From NCBI GenBank assembly GCA_017642885.1, contig JAEPOM010000009.1, positions 83,037 through 147,036 on the forward strand: a stretch of DNA of 64,000 nucleotides. The letters are read 5' to 3'. Positions 50,442-59,210 of this stretch are shown piece after piece. The stretch comes from Henriciella sp. (lineage in GTDB: Bacteria; Pseudomonadota; Alphaproteobacteria; Caulobacterales; Hyphomonadaceae). Under the pieces are notes generated by a model that saw only the letters and a program-made list of their open reading frames with translations, was not told the DNA's origin and did no database searches. The number at the start of each line of letters is the position of its first letter. Within the stretch, counting starts at the first letter, position 1. The translations under genes were made by a program, and so were the position numbers.

Positions 50442-52676
50442 CTAGCGCTTCTTCTCCATGATGGCGCCGATCACATTGGTATAGTCATCGCTCCATGGGC
50501 GCCGACCATCGCCGGTTAAGACTCTCCAGTTCGGATCGGCGTCCAGCTTCGCGAACGCGGCTTCCGTGCGCGCCAGGACGACGACCTGGCTCGCATGTGC
50601 GTCTTCAAGCTCGGCTTGTTCAGGTGTCGGATTGAAATACTGATATCGCGCTGGCGCCCCGAGCGAGTCCGCAACACGCGCCACAACCTGGGGCAGGTCC
50701 ATATGATTGTTGGACACATGCATGACCAACACGCCGTCTTCGCTGAGGCGCGACAGGTACAGGCTGACCGCTTCGCGCGTCAGGAGGTGCGTCGGCACGG
50801 AGCTGGAGCTGAACGCATCGATCAGAAGCAAATTGAAGTGATCTTCAGGCTCGTTCGCAAGGCTCAGACGGCCGTCGCCCAAAACGATATTCGGCTCAGG
50901 CGTGCAGGCGGAAAGGTAGGTGAAATGCTGCGGGTCACTGGCGAGCTCAGCGACCAGAGGATCGATCTCATAAAACACATAGTCTTGCCCAGGCCGGGCA
51001 TAACAGGCGACGGATCCGGTTCCGAGACCGACAACACCAACCGCGCCAGGCGCCTCATTCGCAGCAAAGAGCTGCCCGATAGGCGTTGGCGGGGCGTAAT
51101 ACGTCGTCGGCATCAGGGCCTTTTCCTCGGTCATGAACTGAGCGCCATGGACGGTTCCGCTATGCATCAAAAGCCGGATGTCTCCGCGCTCGATGATTTT
51201 GACCACACCAAAGAAACTGCGTTCCGATACACCGCCCGCGATCGGGTTGGTCACCGCGCCAACCCACCACGCGCATATGGCCGCAAGGATTGGCCCGGCT
51301 TTGCTGTTCCAGCTCATCGCGATGCTGAAGGCTGCAAGCAAGATCAGGATACGGGCTGCGAATATGCTTTGTCCGTCGGTCCCTTGCGTCCAGCGCATCA
51401 CACCAGCGATGACGAGCGCGAACAGAGCTGCCGCCAACCAAACACGTGTGCGCCCTTTTCCGATTAGGCGCAGACCGGGACGGATTGCGAGCACGGCCAC
51501 AAGCAGGAGCGGATACTCGAACACGGAGGTGAAGATGATCGGGACCAGAAGCGCGTTGAACGCGCCGCCCAGGACGCCGCCAAGCGACATGATGAGATAG
51601 AATTCTGTCAACCGGTTCGCCGCCGGGCGACTGGCTGCCATCGTCCCGTGGCCCACTAATGCCGCCATGAACAGCGCAAAGACGTGGATCGCGACAGAGA
51701 ATGTGACTGGGATCACTGTGATCGGCGGCAGTGCGAAAAAGGCCAGAGCGATCGTGACCGGCAAAAGTCGGTTTGCGGTATCGAGCGAAATCGCCGGCTG
51801 CTTCGAAAACACGATCACAAAACTGGAAATGTAGAGCGCGAGAGGAACCGCCCATAGGAACGGAACACTCGCAATCTCTGTCGCAATATGGGTCGTGGAT
51901 CCGACCAGGAGACTGGACGGAATGAACGCGCAGACAAGCCACCACAGGCGTTGTCGCCACACGCTTTCCGATACCTCGGACGGGTTTTCCACAGGCGCTT
52001 CTGAGACCATTGGTGCGGCGCGCTTGCCGGTTGCAAATGCGAGAATCCCCGACCCGATCAAAAGCAGTGCGAGACAGAAATACCCCGTTGTCCAGGCGGT
52101 GGTTTGAGTGATGAGCGGGAAAAAGGGCTCGAACACGAGCGGATAGGCGGCCAGGCCGAGTAATGATCCAACATTGCTTGCGGCATAGAGATGATAAGGA
52201 TCATGGGCATCGGCGCGCCCAGAGCGACTATACCAGCTTTGGATCAAGGGGGCGGTTGCTGAAATGACCGCGAAGGGCGGTGCGATCGATATCGCAAAAA
52301 CGCTGATCAACCAGAATGTCGGCTGAACCGGATCCGGAGGTCCGAGCGCAGTCGAGAGCTGAAACGGGAGCACCAAAGCCGCAATGGCGAGCAATCCAGC
52401 ATGAATGGCAATTTGCGCGCGCAGGGACTTAACGAAATGGGTGAGCAGATGCGCGTACGTGTAGCCGAGAAGAAGCGCGGCCTGGAAGCAGACAAGCGAT
52501 ACGTTCCAGACATTCGGTGCACCGCCGAGGAGGGGTGTTGCCATCTTCGCAAAGATCGGCTGGACGAGGAAAACCAGCGCAGCCGAAAGGAAGATCGTGA
52601 CGATATAGGGAAATGCGCCGACTCGAGAGGATACGGCAAGGCTGGCGCTATGCTGCGCCACAGCATTTGTGCTCAT
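50442..52676 (-). CDS. Membrane-fused spermidine synthase-like protein
   Basis: A 744-residue protein: about 12 membrane helices in the N-terminal ~480 residues, then a cytosolic spermidine synthase-like methyltransferase fold. The domain shows VVGLGTGSVACYARPGQ (nucleotide loop), FYEIDPLV, VLGDGRLSLANEP and LLIDAFSSSSVPTHLLTREAVSLYL. The membrane half looks MFS-like. The Asp that activates putrescine is not evident, so polyamine synthesis is unproven. GGGGAT precedes the ATG. Divergent from the phosphodiester glycosidase gene. Confidence 0.88.
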   Translation of the reverse strand: MSTNAVAQHSASLAVSSRVGAFPYIVTIFLSAALVFLVQPIFAKMATPLLGGAPNVWNVSLVCFQAALLLGYTYAHLLTHFVKSLRAQIAIHAGLLAIAALVLPFQLSTALGPPDPVQPTFWLISVFAISIAPPFAVISATAPLIQSWYSRSGRADAHDPYHLYAASNVGSLLGLAAYPLVFEPFFPLITQTTAWTTGYFCLALLLIGSGILAFATGKRAAPMVSEAPVENPSEVSESVWRQRLWWLVCAFIPSSLLVGSTTHIATEIASVPFLWAVPLALYISSFVIVFSKQPAISLDTANRLLPVTIALAFFALPPITVIPVTFSVAIHVFALFMAALVGHGTMAASRPAANRLTEFYLIMSLGGVLGGAFNALLVPIIFTSVFEYPLLLVAVLAIRPGLRLIGKGRTRVWLAAALFALVIAGVMRWTQGTDGQSIFAARILILLAAFSIAMSWNSKAGPILAAICAWWVGAVTNPIAGGVSERSFFGVVKIIERGDIRLLMHSGTVHGAQFMTEEKALMPTTYYAPPTPIGQLFAANEAPGAVGVVGLGTGSVACYARPGQDYVFYEIDPLVAELASDPQHFTYLSACTPEPNIVLGDGRLSLANEPEDHFNLLLIDAFSSSSVPTHLLTREAVSLYLSRLSEDGVLVMHVSNNHMDLPQVVARVADSLGAPARYQYFNPTPEQAELEDAHASQVVVLARTEAAFAKLDADPNWRVLTGDGRRPWSDDYTNVIGAIMEKKR

Positions 52677-52792
52677 AATAACATCCCCAATAAATAGAGA
52701 CGATTATGGCAATCTGCAGTGAAGGCTCCGTTGATCGATTCGGCAAAGCTTGCCATGTCACGTAAAGCCTATGACGTGCCAAGGAGTTGGAA

Positions 52793-53560
52793 TTGCGGGA
52801 GTGCCTGGTCATTCTGCTTGGAATTGTGAGCCTTGTGGCTTGTGGTGCCCAAGACAGATCCGAACCCACCGTTGAGGGCGAAGCGCCCATACCCTGCCGG
52901 ACTTTGGTGCACGAAGGCGACGGCTACACGGTCTGCACGTTCGACGCGGCCACGCATGATATCCGGCTATTTCACAGCGATGCTGAAGGCGAGCCCTACC
53001 TGCAATTCGACACGCTGGAACGCGAGCTCGACGAGCAAGGCCAAGTCCTGATCTTCGCGATGAATGGCGGAATGTATCATGAGGACCGGCGCCCGGTCGG
53101 CTTTTTTCGCGACACGTTCGGGGATCAGGCTAGCGTTAACACCAATGATGGGCCCGGCAATTTCCATCTCAAACCAAATGGCGTGTTTTGGCTGAGCGGA
53201 GCGAAAGCCGGCATCACTGAGAGCGCGGCCTATCTCGAGCAAGGGATAGATCCGGAATATGCCACGCAATCCGGCCCGATGCTAGTCATTGACGGCGAAT
53301 TACACCCCGGCCTCAACCCGGAAGGCACATCGCATCGTCGCCGCAACGGAGTCGGTGTGGCTGAAGATGGTAAAACCATCTATTTCGCAATTTCAGATTC
53401 CTCGGTGACGTTTCACGAGTTTGCGACCCTGTTCCGAGATGTCATCGACGTGCCGAACGCGCTGTTCCTGGATGGCCAGGTCAGTCGTCTCTATGCCCCG
53501 TCAATCAATCGAACCGAGATTGGTACCGATCTCGGACCGATTATCGGCGTTGTTGAGTAA
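52793..53560 (+). CDS. Phosphodiester glycosidase (NAGPA/DUF2233) family lipoprotein
   Basis: A 255-residue protein with a short signal and lipobox LVACG (Cys about 17), then a NAGPA domain: LIFAMNGGMYHEDRRPVGFF, PNGVFWL, YATQSGPMLVIDGELHP, SHRRRNGVGV and DVPNALFLDGQVSRLYAP. The enzyme family removes sugars from phosphodiesters. I chose TTG 52793 because AAGGAG lies six bases before it; another TTG at 52787 touches that ribosome site. Envelope-located. Confidence 0.85.
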   Translation: MRECLVILLGIVSLVACGAQDRSEPTVEGEAPIPCRTLVHEGDGYTVCTFDAATHDIRLFHSDAEGEPYLQFDTLERELDEQGQVLIFAMNGGMYHEDRRPVGFFRDTFGDQASVNTNDGPGNFHLKPNGVFWLSGAKAGITESAAYLEQGIDPEYATQSGPMLVIDGELHPGLNPEGTSHRRRNGVGVAEDGKTIYFAISDSSVTFHEFATLFRDVIDVPNALFLDGQVSRLYAPSINRTEIGTDLGPIIGVVE

Positions 53561-55075
53561 TTACTCGATCTGGACCCGGTAGCGGATCGTGAAGTTTGGA
53601 TTGGCGCCGCCGGAGTTTCCATTCATCGCCCCGTCAAACTGCAACTGAAACGCCGCAATCACCGGATCGAACCCAGCGCTGGGTACAATGCTCGTGCCTG
53701 ATCCGTTTAGGAAAGTAACGCCATCAGCGCCATCGCTCAGACTGGTAAAATTCAGGCTGACACCGCTCGCCTGAGCACCTGTGCCATCGATGAACTCGAA
53801 CGGCGATCCCGTGCCGTCAAAGTCTCCGGCAAAGAGACTTGTATTTGTATCGATGACGTCGCCAATTGCTACTGTGCCCGCATCGGCAGAGCCGAGGCCA
53901 TTATTTGTCACCTGGATCGAATAGATCGCCCAGGCGCCCGGAATGCCAAGCGGATTGCTCGTGCCATTGATCGGGTCCTGCTCGATTTCGACCGACTTGG
54001 TGACCGAAAAGTCGGGCTGTGCGCGGTTGAAGCAAAGATCATCGACATGCCAATAGTCAAAATCGCTACCGCTGGCGGCAGGATAGACGAAGCGGACCTG
54101 AAAGTTTGGATGCCAGGCAGAGACCGGCATGGTGTAGGTCCGATCAAAGATCTCGCCCTGTACACCGTTGCCAGGGAACGTTTCGAGCGTGACCCACGTA
54201 CTCGCCGCATTGAGATACTGGAATGTGAGATCTTCACCAGCATCCGGGTTTTCGCTGAACGTATCGGATCCGCGCCGGATCCAGACTTCGGTTTCGGCAA
54301 GATTGTCAGAATCAAAACTGATCGACGTTGCGGTCACGGTGTCGTGGCGGAGGAACATGGAATTGCTGGAGGATTGGAAAGTATCACCATTGATCCCGGC
54401 GCGAGTGCCGTTCGTTGCCGTCCAGTTACCAAATCCGCTTTCAAATCGTTCGCATTGTCCCACGCCCATACCGGATGGCAGCGGCGGCGGCGGGGCTGTT
54501 CCGGTCTCAATCAGCAATACATCATCAATGTGCCAATAGTCATAACCGATGCCGCTATTGGCCGGCGGACCACCGCTGCCGCCGGTTTGGCGAAAGCGCA
54601 GCTGAAACGTGGCATGCAAGGCCCCGGCTGGCAGGTCGAGGCTGACATTTGTGATTTCACCATTGGGGTCGGCCCCGGCCAGAGTCTCAATCGGGATCCA
54701 GGTGGTTGTCGCATCAAGATACTCGAATACGAAATCCTCGCCCGCATCGACATCCTCACTGAACGTGTCGAGCCCTTGTCGCAGCCACGCGGTTAGCGTC
54801 GCGCCGGTGACGGCAGACAGATCAATCACCGGGCCGGTCATCGTCACCACATCGCCGCGGGTAAAGCCAGAGCAATTCCCCGAATTGGCGGTTTGCGTCG
54901 ACGTTCCGGCGAGATTTGTGTCCGAGGCGGTCCAAAGCGGAGACAGCGTATCGCAGCTCGCACCATCGTCGAAATCATCGAATAGGAGCGTATCGCCTGG
55001 AGCTGCGCTTGCAGACATTGCAAGACAAGCCCACGCTGCGCCCGCCGCAAGCAGATATGGCATTCCCCGAACCAT
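53561..55075 (-). CDS. Secreted protein with two MAM/jelly-roll-like repeats and a DUF11-like end
   Basis: A 504-residue secreted protein with a signal peptide (cut near ASA, residue 24). Two repeats of ~160 residues each contain R-x-G-x-DTFSE followed by DAGED, a YL-A-TW strand pair and a Y-D-YWH-DD end, typical of jelly-roll adhesion domains. The last ~140 residues (FSVTKSVEIEQDPINGTSNPLGIPGAWAIYSIQVTNNG) are DUF11-like. There is no membrane anchor at the C-terminus. Start either 55075 or ATG 55063. Likely a surface or matrix protein; target unknown. Confidence 0.82.
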   Translation of the reverse strand: MVRGMPYLLAAGAAWACLAMSASAAPGDTLLFDDFDDGASCDTLSPLWTASDTNLAGTSTQTANSGNCSGFTRGDVVTMTGPVIDLSAVTGATLTAWLRQGLDTFSEDVDAGEDFVFEYLDATTTWIPIETLAGADPNGEITNVSLDLPAGALHATFQLRFRQTGGSGGPPANSGIGYDYWHIDDVLLIETGTAPPPPLPSGMGVGQCERFESGFGNWTATNGTRAGINGDTFQSSSNSMFLRHDTVTATSISFDSDNLAETEVWIRRGSDTFSENPDAGEDLTFQYLNAASTWVTLETFPGNGVQGEIFDRTYTMPVSAWHPNFQVRFVYPAASGSDFDYWHVDDLCFNRAQPDFSVTKSVEIEQDPINGTSNPLGIPGAWAIYSIQVTNNGLGSADAGTVAIGDVIDTNTSLFAGDFDGTGSPFEFIDGTGAQASGVSLNFTSLSDGADGVTFLNGSGTSIVPSAGFDPVIAAFQLQFDGAMNGNSGGANPNFTIRYRVQIE

Positions 55076-55138
55076 AGGTTGGCAATAACGGCTACGCCTT
55101 TACACTGTCTGAACAAATCACCCGCGGAGGGACCGAAC

Positions 55139-55960
55139 ATGCTGCGTTTTCTGGCTTTTTTCTTGATGCTTGTCTGTATCGCGCCGGTCGCGAGCGCGCA
55201 TCCCGAAACGCCGACGCAAACGACGTATCTTGGAAATGAAGGGATTATGGTCAGCGATGGCCATACAACCATTCTGTTTGACCCGCTCTACCCGAATGGG
55301 TTTGGGACTTATCAGATGGTCCCGGAGGCGATGCGCCAGGAATTGATGGCCGGTGCTGCGCCATACGACAATGTCGACGCCATCTTTATCAGCCACATGC
55401 ATCCGGATCATTTCTCAGTCGACGAAGTGATCACCTACCTTCAGGCGCATCCGCACGTTCGCTTGTTCGCGCCTGCTCAGGCGGTCGACTGGATGCGGGA
55501 AGAAACCGATGATGCTGCCATTTTCGACCGCGTCACACCCGTCGGATTGGAGCGCCTGGACGCGCCGCTGAGCTTTCAGGAGGGCGATCTGACGATCGAT
55601 GTCGTTCGCATCCCGCACGCCGGTTGGCCCGGGCGAGCGGACGTCTCAAATCTGGTTTGGCGGGTTACTCTAAGTGACGGCATCACGGTGATGCATCTGG
55701 GCGACGCCGATCCGCGCGACGAGCATTACGCTCCGCACGCCGACCACTGGATGGCAACGCGAACGGACAATGCCTATCCCCCTTATTGGTTCTTTTCGAT
55801 GGGGGACGGTCCACAGATTCTTTCCACGCGGCTGAACACGTTGAAGTCCACGGGCATTCACGTGCCGATCGAATTGCCGGCCGAGCTGTTTGTCACCGGC
55901 GCGGACTTCTTCCATACGCCAGGCGAGACACGCCTCATTCAGAAAGTGGGCGACGAGTGA
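55139..55960 (+). CDS. Secreted MBL-fold metallo-hydrolase
   Basis: A 273-residue protein with a signal peptide (residues 1-20, ending ASA) and a metallo-beta-lactamase fold of the UlaG-like type: VDAIFISHMHPDHFSVDEV (H-x-H-x-DH), RIPHAGWPG, VMHLGDADPRDEHY, and a late GADFFHTPGETR. The substrate is unknown. ATG 55139 has GGAGGGA upstream; the earlier in-frame start at 55079 is antisense to the neighbour's signal region. First gene of a plus-strand run with the DUF2164 and ArsC-like genes. Confidence 0.88.
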   Translation: MLRFLAFFLMLVCIAPVASAHPETPTQTTYLGNEGIMVSDGHTTILFDPLYPNGFGTYQMVPEAMRQELMAGAAPYDNVDAIFISHMHPDHFSVDEVITYLQAHPHVRLFAPAQAVDWMREETDDAAIFDRVTPVGLERLDAPLSFQEGDLTIDVVRIPHAGWPGRADVSNLVWRVTLSDGITVMHLGDADPRDEHYAPHADHWMATRTDNAYPPYWFFSMGDGPQILSTRLNTLKSTGIHVPIELPAELFVTGADFFHTPGETRLIQKVGDE

Positions 55961-55985
55961 CGTCCGGTCTCGAAGGAGCGGCAGC

Positions 55986-56225
55986 ATGAAACAAATCACC
56001 TTGGCCGATGACAGACGCGCGCGTCTGGTTGGTCAATTGCAGACCCTCTTTGCGGCTGAGTTCGACGAGACCTTGTCCGAGTTTCGGGCCGAGCAGGTCC
56101 TCGACCTGATGCTCACAACGCTGGGACCCGGTATCTACAATCAGGCCGTCCAGGACGTGCGCGCGCACTTGCAGTCAAAGCTCGACGATCTAGACGGCGA
56201 AGTTTATGTCGACGACCAGACCTAG
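55986..56225 (+). CDS. DUF2164 family protein
   Basis: A 79-residue helical protein: ITLADDRRARLVGQLQTLFAAEFDETLSEFRAEQVLDLMLTTLGPGIYNQAVQDVRAHLQ matches DUF2164, a family of small proteins without known function. GGAG precedes the ATG at good spacing. The frame upstream of 55986 overlaps the metallo-hydrolase gene and is not coding. Likely co-transcribed with its neighbours. Confidence 0.88.
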   Translation: MKQITLADDRRARLVGQLQTLFAAEFDETLSEFRAEQVLDLMLTTLGPGIYNQAVQDVRAHLQSKLDDLDGEVYVDDQT

Positions 56226-56242
56226 ACCAAGTTGGAGTTTTC

Positions 56243-56578
56243 ATGTCCCTCACCCTGTACGGATTGAAGAATTGCGACACCTGCAAAAAGGCGTTGAAAG
56301 CGCTTGAAGCGGCGGGGCGTCCGGCTGAGTTCGTCGATATTCGGGCGGAAGCAGATCTGGCCAAACTCCTGCCGGACTGGCTGAGCAAAGCGGGCCCCGA
56401 TGTACTCATCAATCGCCGCTCAACCACCTGGCGCACCCTTTCCGATGGTGAGCGCTCCGGCGAGCCACGGGCCCTGCTGATGGCGCACCCGACCCTGATC
56501 AAGCGGCCCGTCATTGAAACGGGCGGAGAAGTTCATATTGGTTGGGCCAAAGATGTGCAGGCTGCGCTGATCCCCTGA
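56243..56578 (+). CDS. ArsC/Spx/YffB-family thioredoxin-fold protein
   Basis: A 111-residue protein with the ArsC fold: LTLYGLKNCDTCKKALKAL with C11 and C14, VLINRRSTTWRTLSD, LLMAHPTLIKRPVIE (the substrate-loop PxLIKRPV). YffB-like rather than true arsenate reductase by length and the C-x2-C. It may act with glutathione or thioredoxin. Short gap after the DUF2164 gene, so same operon. Confidence 0.9.
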   Translation: MSLTLYGLKNCDTCKKALKALEAAGRPAEFVDIRAEADLAKLLPDWLSKAGPDVLINRRSTTWRTLSDGERSGEPRALLMAHPTLIKRPVIETGGEVHIGWAKDVQAALIP

Positions 56579-56663
56579 ATCCCAGTCGCGCCCTTGGGCC
56601 GGGCGCGTCAAAATGGTATCGCCAATCCCGTAATGCCTACGACAGTGGGGCAGAGGGTCTCGG

Positions 56664-57413
56664 ATGCAGGAAGTCGAAGCCAAATGGATCGAAGAAACGC
56701 TGCGCGCGTTTCCCGCCGATGAGCTATCTCCTATTCTCGACATTGGTAGCCAGACTCTCGCCTTTCGGACGCAGGAAAAGCCCTACATACACAATGACCT
56801 GTTCGCGCCGCTCATGGCGCGCGGGATCTCGATCATTCACTCCGACCTGCAGGAAGGGGAGGGGATCGATCTCTCCGCGAACTTGCTTGAGGAGGAGGGC
56901 TTCAATCAGGTCAAAGCGACAGCGCCGCGCACGATCTTTTGCAACAATGTGTTGGAGCATGTGCTCGACCCGGCAGAGTTCGCCAATCGCTGCTTCGCAT
57001 TGCTGCCACCGGGCGGGCGCCTGATCATTACGGTGCCGAGAAGCTATCCGCACCACCGCGATCCGATTGACACTATGTTTCGCCCGACGCCTGAGGACAT
57101 CCACGCGCTGATCGATGCTCCTGCTGAGATTCTGGCCTCAGAGATTATCGAAACCGGGTCGTACCGCGACAATCTCCGTAGACGTCCCTGGATCATCTAT
57201 CGCCAGATCATACGTCTGCCGTTTCCCTTCCTTGGTTGGACCAAGTGGAAGCGGTCGATGAAGAAGTTCTATTGGATGGTCTGGCCCTATCGCCAATCCT
57301 GCGTGGTTATTCAGAAACCGATCAGTTCCGCGAGCGCGGATTCAGGTACAGGGCTTCCTCATCGTGATCGAGATCTGGCTCAACCTTCCCCCGATACACC
57401 TTCTCAGCCATAG
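56664..57413 (+). CDS. Class I SAM-dependent methyltransferase
   Basis: A 249-residue methyltransferase: ILDIGSQTLAFR (SAM motif I, with ILDIGS), IFCNNVLEHVLDPAEFANRCFALLPPGGRLIITVP (motifs III-IV), then a basic hydrophobic stretch near WKRSMKKFYWMVWPYRQSCVVI. The last ~35 residues (SSASADSGTGLPHRDRDLAQP) look non-native: they are encoded antisense to the end of the gene at 57322 and may be a read-through tail. Substrate unknown. Confidence 0.82.
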   Translation: MQEVEAKWIEETLRAFPADELSPILDIGSQTLAFRTQEKPYIHNDLFAPLMARGISIIHSDLQEGEGIDLSANLLEEEGFNQVKATAPRTIFCNNVLEHVLDPAEFANRCFALLPPGGRLIITVPRSYPHHRDPIDTMFRPTPEDIHALIDAPAEILASEIIETGSYRDNLRRRPWIIYRQIIRLPFPFLGWTKWKRSMKKFYWMVWPYRQSCVVIQKPISSASADSGTGLPHRDRDLAQPSPDTPSQP

Positions 57414-58146
57414 ACTTCACGTGTTTGCGGCCAGCGCGGTTGAACTTCAGCACCGCGCAGAAGAGTTCCAGCACGGCTTCCAGCTTGCGATCCTGGTATT
57501 GCGGATCGATCCGCACCATCCAGGCGCCGCCAAGATTCAGCAGCTGGTGATCCAGCACCCCAATCTTGCGCCCTTTTTGATTGTAGATGTCGTAATCGGC
57601 ACCGATGCAGAACCACTTACGGCGCAGCGTATAAAACTCTGACCGGGTCTTGCCTTTAATAAAGAAGCTGAACTTTTCAGGCTGGAATGGCCAATGCATC
57701 GCCGAGCGCTCTAGCTGGACCAACTGCTTGTGGCGCGACAGGTTGATCGCAAAAGACTGAACCGGGCGACCTCCTGCAGCCAGCGTGAGCTGGGTCGAGC
57801 GTCCGAGCAGCATTTCAGCGGTGCCGCGCCATGACAGCGTCTCCGAGAATAGCTTGATGACCAGCCGTCTCTCAAAGCCTTCGCTGCCGTCCCACAATTC
57901 CTGACGATAGCCGATTAGCGCTTCGCGCTTCCCGTCGATGACCGTCTGCCCGTACAGCTCCATATCCTTGGTGAACTGATCGGATGCCGCTTCGTTCTGG
58001 GTCCGCTTCATGATGCCGATCTCGGCCGTGTTGAGATCGGTGGCCCAGAAATCAACTTTGACTTTCCGGCGCTTGCTCTTTGCCGCTGCCCGCTTCGCGG
58101 GTTTTACATCGGGCGCAGTCCCTGCGAGCGCCATTCCATCTGCCAT
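57322..58146 (-). CDS. Conserved protein of unknown function
   Basis: A 274-residue protein with a basic, Lys/Ala-rich N-terminus (PAKRAAAKSKRRKVKVDFW) and a strand-rich body: SFFIKGKTRSEFYTLRRKWFCIGADYDIYNQKGRKIGVLDHQLLNLGGAWMVRIDPQYQD. The pattern of a hydrophobic body with DYDIYNQKGRKIGVLDHQLL recalls the LURP1/tubby-like fold, but the match is weak. No signal peptide or membrane segment. Its 3' end overlaps the methyltransferase gene by 92 bases. Confidence 0.7.
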   Translation of the reverse strand: MADGMALAGTAPDVKPAKRAAAKSKRRKVKVDFWATDLNTAEIGIMKRTQNEAASDQFTKDMELYGQTVIDGKREALIGYRQELWDGSEGFERRLVIKLFSETLSWRGTAEMLLGRSTQLTLAAGGRPVQSFAINLSRHKQLVQLERSAMHWPFQPEKFSFFIKGKTRSEFYTLRRKWFCIGADYDIYNQKGRKIGVLDHQLLNLGGAWMVRIDPQYQDRKLEAVLELFCAVLKFNRAGRKHVKSMAEKVYRGKVEPDLDHDEEALYLNPRSRN

Positions 58147-58208
58147 GTCAGTCTCCGAATTTCGAGAATCGCTTTGCCCGCAATCTCAGCCTCAGAGGTC
58201 ATGATTTA

Positions 58209-58235
58209 GTTAACAGCGCTGCAGGTTCTGTTAAC
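58209..58235. repeat. Inverted repeat GTTAACAG-N11-CTGTTAAC
   Basis: A perfect 8-bp inverted repeat between the stop of the SRPBCC gene and the start of the conserved unknown, both on the minus strand. It could stop the former or control the latter; it has no T-run. Confidence 0.4.
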
Positions 58236-58238
58236 GCC

Positions 58239-58733
58239 TCAAGATTGCAAGTCGGCCAGGAGTTTCATGAGTAGCTCCATTCCCGCGCCCCAACCTTTGC
58301 CAAGGTTCTCTACCGCGCCCGCGAAACAGGCGATTTCCGCTTCACTGGCCTCATGTGGTGACCATTCCAGCCGCATCTTTGTGCGTCCGCCAACCTCTTC
58401 AAAAGTCACAACCGTGAGGAGCGTGGCAGGCCAGTCCGGCATCATCGGATTGGGCGCGAGGTTCCAGTCCGCATCCGTCGTCGACATCAACATGACCAGT
58501 CGCTCGGGTGGCGACACATCAGTGTATTCGGTCTTCTGGTATCCAGACCGATCGCCCATCTTCATCTCATTGAGCCAAAGACCGCCCGGCGCCACGTTCA
58601 GCTCATGAATAACCGTCTCGACGCCCGGGCCATACCAGTGCGCCAGATGCTCTGCTTCAGTCCAGGTTCTCCAGACGAGGTCGCGGGGCGCATCAAACTC
58701 GCGCTCCATCACAAATACGGGGAGATCACTCAT
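58239..58733 (-). CDS. SRPBCC/AHSA1-like domain protein
   Basis: A 164-residue START-like protein: FVMEREFDAPRDLVWRTWTEAEHLAHWYGPG, LNVAPGGLWLNEMKMGDRSGY, ERLVMLMSTTD and TKMRLEWSPHEASEAEIACFAGAVENLGKGWGAGMELLMKLL are typical of AHSA1/CalC-type domains in ArsR-linked operons. It binds a hydrophobic ligand in a cavity; function unknown. It follows the ArsR gene with an 8-base overlap. Confidence 0.9.
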   Translation of the reverse strand: MSDLPVFVMEREFDAPRDLVWRTWTEAEHLAHWYGPGVETVIHELNVAPGGLWLNEMKMGDRSGYQKTEYTDVSPPERLVMLMSTTDADWNLAPNPMMPDWPATLLTVVTFEEVGGRTKMRLEWSPHEASEAEIACFAGAVENLGKGWGAGMELLMKLLADLQS

Positions 58734-59097
58734 GATCGGGATCCTTCATTTCTGTTTTCTGTAAGTCGGTGAGCAGGCTATCAAGTTGATCAAAACTCCC
58801 TGCCCAGAAGTCCCGGAACTCTTCGAGCCAGGCGACAGCCTCTTTCATCGGCGCAGCGTTGAGGTGAGCGGGCCGGCGTTGTTGATCGACGAGGCGGGTC
58901 ACCAGGCCAGCACGCTCGAGCACTTTTAAATGCTTTGAGATCGCCGGCTGGCTCATATCAAACGGGGACGCGATTTCGTTCACTGACGCATCGCCGCTTG
59001 AGAGCTTTGAAAGGATCGCGCGCCGTGTCGGGTCCGCGAGAGCGGCGAAGACGGCGTCCAGATTTGGACCTGATTGTGATGCAATTCCTATATTCAT
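58726..59097 (-). CDS. ArsR-family regulator
   Basis: A 123-residue winged-helix repressor: LDAVFAALADPTRRAILSKLSSGDASVNEIASPFDMSQPAISKHLKVLERAGLVTR. No metal-binding Cys pair is visible, so it fits the SRPBCC-linked, non-metal ArsR group. ATG 59097 lies inside a palindrome and has no ribosome site; a -10-like TATTAT lies just upstream, so the mRNA may be leaderless. The frame extends to 59181 but this is promoter DNA. Confidence 0.88.
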   Translation of the reverse strand: MNIGIASQSGPNLDAVFAALADPTRRAILSKLSSGDASVNEIASPFDMSQPAISKHLKVLERAGLVTRLVDQQRRPAHLNAAPMKEAVAWLEEFRDFWAGSFDQLDSLLTDLQKTEMKDPDHE

Positions 59098-59111
59098 AAC
59101 CAAGTGGTTAT
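59096..59111. promoter_or_regulatory. Palindromic operator overlapping the ArsR start codon
   Basis: ATAACCA-AG-TGGTTAT is a perfect 7-bp inverted repeat that includes the ATG of the ArsR gene. It sits between a -10-like TATTAT and the first codons. Self-repression by the ArsR protein is the simplest reading. Confidence 0.6.
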
Positions 59112-59210
59112 ATAATAAAATCGCACTCGTCAAGCGTTCATCGAAACTATCGTCCGTTCCCTTGCGCAGACTTGCTTGCACCCGCGAACGTACAGCGTAT
59201 AACTAGCGCA

